Of a DNA stretch of 17,659 nt, positions 14,817-17,659 are shown in pieces (within the stretch, counting starts at the first letter, position 1; every line of letters begins with the position of its first letter). The stretch covers positions 1-17,659 of the forward strand of contig DCUH01000003.1 of NCBI GenBank assembly GCA_002327765.1, in the 5' to 3' direction. Source of the stretch: a bacterium UBA2219 (GTDB taxonomy: Bacteria; Desulfobacterota; Deferrimicrobia; Deferrimicrobiales; Deferrimicrobiaceae). The notes beneath the pieces were generated by a model. The model was not told where the DNA came from and ran no database searches. It saw nothing but the letters and a program-made list of their open reading frames with translations. Made by a program: the position numbers and the translations under genes.

Positions 14817-16283
14817 ATGAAAAGCAGGTTCGGACGGGTATTGTTCGCGATCTGCGCCGTCGCGGTGTTCGCGATCGCCGCGGCGTCGCCGGGGGAGTGC
14901 GCTCCTCCGAAGAAGTGGGACCGCAGCGCGGACGTCGTGGTCGTGGGAGCGGGGGGCGCCGGCCTGGCGGCCGCGGTCACCGCCGCCGAGAAGAAGGCGA
15001 GCGTCATCGTCCTGGAGAAGATGCCCACGATCGGCGGCAACACGATCATCTCCGGCGGTGGCTTGAACGCCGCCGACCCGGAGCGGCAGGGGCGGCAGGG
15101 GATCAAGGACTCCCCGGAGCACCATTTCAACCAGACGATCGCCGCCGGAGATTTCCGGGCCGACCCCGAGAAGGTGAAGATCATGACCGCTCAGGGGCTG
15201 GACGCGGTAAAGTGGCTCGAGAGCTACGGGCTGGAGTTCAAGGACAACGTCTTCCAGATCTACGGCTCCCTTTATCCCCGTTCCCACAACCCCGTGCTGC
15301 CCAAGGGGACCGGCTACATCAAGACGCTGAAAGCCGCGGCGGACAAGCACGGCGTGAAGACCTTCACGGAGATGAAGGTCGAGGAGATCATCCGGGAGAA
15401 GCAGCTGGACGGCCGGGTCCTCGGCGTGCGCGCCACGGACAAGGCGGGCAAGACCGTCTACGTCCAGGCGAAGAAGGCCGTCGTCCTGGCAGCGGGCGGG
15501 TTCGGCGCCAACAAGGAGCTGCGGGCGCTCCATGACCCGCGGATGCGGGAGCTCACCACCACGAACGCTCCCCACGCGACGGGAGAGGTGCTCCTCCAGG
15601 CGATGGACATCGGCGGCTACCCGGTGGGCATGGACCACATCCAGTGCAATCCCGGGGCACCTCCGGGACGGAAGCTCCGGGTCATCCTCCACATCGACGT
15701 GGCCCGGTACATCATGGTCGACAAGCAGGGGAAACGGTTCGTGGCGGAGGACGAGCGGCGCGACGTGATCCGGGAGGCGATCCTGAACCTCCCCGGGCAG
15801 TCCGGGTTCTCGGTCGTCGACGAAGACGGCTACCAGAACCATGACGTGATATGGAGAGATACGGCGGTGAAGGGGCTCGAGACGGGCGACGCCTTCAAGG
15901 CGGACACGCTCGAGGAGCTGGCGAAGAAGATGGGCGTCCCGGCGGATGCGTTCGTCGAGACGGTGAAGAAGTACAACGCCTTCGTGGACGCGCAGAACGA
16001 CGCCGACTTCGGCAAGAAGAAGCGGAACCTGACGCACAAGATCGTCAAGCCGCCCTTCTGGTCCTGCCTGGCGGGGATGTCGGTGCACCACACGATGGGC
16101 GGCCTCAACATCAACACGAAGACCCAGGTTCTCGACCGCGGCGGGAAGGTGATCCCGGCGCTGTACGCGGCGGGCGAGATCACGGGCGGCATCCACGGCG
16201 CGAACCGGGTCGGCGGCAACGCCATCCTGGACATCATGGTGTTCGGCCGGATCGCCGGCGCCAACGCGGCGGCGGAGAAGTAG
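14817..16283 (+). CDS. Sec-exported fumarate-reductase-type flavoprotein, probable enoate reductase
   Basis: This 488-residue periplasmic FAD protein starts at 14817, six bases after AGGAG; upstream in-frame ATGs have no ribosome site. The signal peptide is Sec type (MKSRFGRVLFAICAVAVFAI, cleaved near GECA) without twin arginines, as in Shewanella flavocytochrome c3, so FAD is probably inserted after export. The Rossmann motif is VVVGAGGAGLAAA. The catalytic set is complete: Arg315 (DERRDV), His424-His425 (VHHTMGG) and Arg464 (HGANRVGGN). The fumarate-clamp position has Asn (IQCNPG) instead of His, so fumarate is unlikely to be the main substrate. It has no haem domain and no adjacent cytochrome, so its donor must be elsewhere, perhaps one of the two cytochromes in this window. 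The divergent LysR gene is its likely regulator. Confidence 0.93.
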   Translation: MKSRFGRVLFAICAVAVFAIAAASPGECAPPKKWDRSADVVVVGAGGAGLAAAVTAAEKKASVIVLEKMPTIGGNTIISGGGLNAADPERQGRQGIKDSPEHHFNQTIAAGDFRADPEKVKIMTAQGLDAVKWLESYGLEFKDNVFQIYGSLYPRSHNPVLPKGTGYIKTLKAAADKHGVKTFTEMKVEEIIREKQLDGRVLGVRATDKAGKTVYVQAKKAVVLAAGGFGANKELRALHDPRMRELTTTNAPHATGEVLLQAMDIGGYPVGMDHIQCNPGAPPGRKLRVILHIDVARYIMVDKQGKRFVAEDERRDVIREAILNLPGQSGFSVVDEDGYQNHDVIWRDTAVKGLETGDAFKADTLEELAKKMGVPADAFVETVKKYNAFVDAQNDADFGKKKRNLTHKIVKPPFWSCLAGMSVHHTMGGLNINTKTQVLDRGGKVIPALYAAGEITGGIHGANRVGGNAILDIMVFGRIAGANAAAEK

Positions 16284-16309
16284 CTTCAGACGGCGTTTCG
16301 TTCTTCTCT

Positions 16310-16350
16310 GGAGCCGCGCACGGGGACCTTGCGTCGCGGTGCGCGGCTCC
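16310..16350 (+). terminator. hairpin between flavoprotein and MFS genes, weak terminator
   Basis: GGAGCCGCGCAC (16310-16321) pairs perfectly with GTGCGCGGCTCC (16339-16350) around a 17-base loop, followed by only three Ts. It may partly terminate the flavoprotein transcript and reduce expression of the MFS gene 30 bases further on. Confidence 0.55.
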
Positions 16351-16380
16351 TTTCGATCCTGATCGACGGCGGGTGCGGGG

Positions 16381-17631
16381 ATGAGCGACAAAGAGAGGCG
16401 GGAGATGTACCGGGCCCTGTTCCTGGTGAACTTCTTCGCCTGCCTGGGCTTGGGCATCGCGGACCCGTTCTTCCCCGTCTACGCGGCCTCGGGCGGGGCT
16501 TCGGGGTTCCACCTGGCGCTCATCTTTTCCGGGTATGCCGCCGCCAAGATCCTCTTTTCCCCGATGTCGGGATGGTGGTCCGACCGCAGGGGGCGCCGGC
16601 GGCTGCTGGTTTCCGGGCTTGTCCTGCAGTCTTCGGTCGCGCTCGGGTATCTTTTCCTTCCCGGGCCGTCCGGGCTGATCGCCCTGCGGTTCCTGCAGGG
16701 CATCGCCGCGGCGTTCATCCGGCCGGTCTCGCTGGCCGTCGTCGGCGACATCGCCCCCGAGCGCCGGGAAGGGTCGGCGATGGGCACCTTCGACATTTCC
16801 TTCTACGCGGCGCTGGCGATCGGGCCGGTCCTCGGGGGGTTCGTCCATGACGCCTCGGGGTTCCGCGGGGTCTTCCTTTGCCTGTTCGGGCTCTGCCTCC
16901 TGTCCCTGGTCACGGCGCTTCTTTTCGTGAGGGAGCACGGGGAGGAGAAGGGGGCGCCCGCGCCGACGCGGCTCGACTGGGCCGCGCTCGGGAAAAGCCG
17001 GACGCTGATCGGCCTTTGCGGCTTCATCTTCGCGCGCTCCTTCGGGATTGCGTATTTCGTGATCTTCCTTCCCATCCTGATGAACGGGACCCTGCGCCTG
17101 ACCGGCCCGGAGATCGGCGCGGTGATGGGCGCCAACACGATCGTGACGGCGCTCCTGCTGCGCCCGATGGGGAGGCTTTCGGACCGGGTGCGGCGGGACC
17201 GGCTGGTGGCGGCCGGGGGCGTCCTCGCCGCGCTGTCGACGCTGTCGCTGCCGCAGGCGGGCACGTTCCCGCAGCTTCTGGCGTTGAGCGTCTTCCTGGG
17301 GATCGCCGGGGCGCTCTCCACGCCCGCCAGCGCGGCGCTGCTGGTGGAGGAGGGAGGGCGGCGGGGAATGGGGCTGACCATGGGCGTCTTCAACTGCGCC
17401 ATGAACCTGGGGGCCGTCCTGGCGCCCCTTGCCGGGGGAGTAGCGTTCGGCTTCTTCGGACTGGAATCGCTGTATATCGGGGCCGGGATCCTGGGGCTGG
17501 CGGGCACCGGATTCTTCCTCCTGATGGCCCCGCCCGCTGCGCTTCACCGCAAGGAAAGGTACAATGGTATCCCGCCCACTATCTCCGGCGCGCCGACGCT
17601 CGCAGTGAACCGCGTGCGCCAGGAAGGATGA
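16381..17631 (+). CDS. MFS family transporter
   Basis: This 416-residue inner-membrane protein has about twelve hydrophobic helices. The MFS motif A GWWSDRRGRRRL lies after helix 2, and its echo GRLSDRVRRDRL lies in the second half, the expected pseudo-repeat. A basic-acidic central loop (VREHGEEKGAPAPTRLD) separates the halves, and a roughly 30-residue polar tail follows helix 12. The start at 16381 is the first ATG after the hairpin at 16310-16350, and its ribosome site is weak. Position after the Sec-exported flavoprotein suggests uptake of its substrate or export of its product, but general drug-efflux type activity is equally compatible with the sequence. Confidence 0.92.
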   Translation: MSDKERREMYRALFLVNFFACLGLGIADPFFPVYAASGGASGFHLALIFSGYAAAKILFSPMSGWWSDRRGRRRLLVSGLVLQSSVALGYLFLPGPSGLIALRFLQGIAAAFIRPVSLAVVGDIAPERREGSAMGTFDISFYAALAIGPVLGGFVHDASGFRGVFLCLFGLCLLSLVTALLFVREHGEEKGAPAPTRLDWAALGKSRTLIGLCGFIFARSFGIAYFVIFLPILMNGTLRLTGPEIGAVMGANTIVTALLLRPMGRLSDRVRRDRLVAAGGVLAALSTLSLPQAGTFPQLLALSVFLGIAGALSTPASAALLVEEGGRRGMGLTMGVFNCAMNLGAVLAPLAGGVAFGFFGLESLYIGAGILGLAGTGFFLLMAPPAALHRKERYNGIPPTISGAPTLAVNRVRQEG

Positions 17632-17637
17632 CTTGCC

Positions 17638-17659
17638 ATGCCGACGTTGCGTTTCTTCC
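17638..17659 (+). CDS. start of a gene cut by the window edge
   Basis: An ATG at 17638 begins MPTLRFF and runs off the end. AGGAAGG at 17621-17627 lies ten bases upstream, and the MFS stop is six bases before, so a co-transcribed gene is likely. Nothing can be said about its product. Confidence 0.5.

Noticed and set aside
14748..16457. 569-residue minus-strand open frame
   Set aside because: It is Arg/Leu/Asp/His-rich shadow coding opposite the flavoprotein at 14817. High GC makes long antisense frames common here, as also at 11263-12834 and 16234-17547.
17543..17565. Sigma-70 promoter TTCACC / TACAAT inside the end of the MFS gene
   Set aside because: The spacer is only 11 bases, too short for a functional promoter.
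1..17659. CRISPR arrays, insertion sequences, tRNA or rRNA genes
   Set aside because: No regularly spaced repeats, transposase-like frames, terminal inverted repeats or RNA-gene sequences were seen on either strand.

Overview
The window is about 60% GC and reads like an anaerobic, respiring member of the Desulfobacterota (old Deltaproteobacteria). The evidence is two c-type multiheme cytochromes, four fumarate-reductase-type flavoproteins, a 2-hydroxyacyl-CoA dehydratase/benzoyl-CoA reductase-like subunit pair, a sigma-54 activator of the XylR/DmpR aromatic-sensing type, and no oxygen-linked enzyme. The lineage is inferred from content only. There are no rRNA or tRNA genes, insertion sequences, CRISPR arrays or phage genes, and no gene-free stretch longer than about 210 bases.

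Region 1 (1-7744): a XylR/DmpR-like activator (minus strand, cut by the window edge) is divergent from a run of six plus-strand genes. In order these are a ten-helix membrane protein built of repeated two-helix units, a Tat-exported flavoprotein without the usual catalytic residues, two BCR/HAD D-component subunits, a periplasmic six-haem cytochrome, and a small TatA. A sigma-54 promoter lies at 1203-1218, with inverted repeats upstream that could bind the divergent regulator. I read this as one regulated unit that couples a cytoplasmic CoA-ester reductase or dehydratase-like enzyme to a membrane protein and periplasmic redox proteins. No activating ATPase for the D-components is present.

Region 2 (7745-8349): a hairpin, then a PagL-like outer-membrane lipid A 3-O-deacylase with its His-Ser-Glu triad.

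Region 3 (8380-13706): a near-consensus sigma-70 promoter drives a PAS-LuxR regulator with an AT-rich 5' part, followed by a cytoplasmic flavoprotein. After a palindrome-bearing gap come a Tat-exported flavoprotein and a seven-haem cytochrome whose start overlaps its stop. These last two look like a split flavocytochrome, comparable in plan to the methacrylate/acrylate reductases. A strong intrinsic terminator ends the unit.

Region 4 (13739-17659): a LysR regulator (minus strand) is divergent from a Sec-exported flavoprotein and an MFS transporter. The first bases of a further gene close the window.

Taken together the window is a reductase island. Three flavoproteins keep the fumarate-reductase catalytic His/Arg set but differ at the substrate carboxylate clamp and in cellular location, so they probably reduce different unsaturated acids. 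The fourth flavoprotein has lost the set and sits in the D-component operon, which is the most unusual part of the window.
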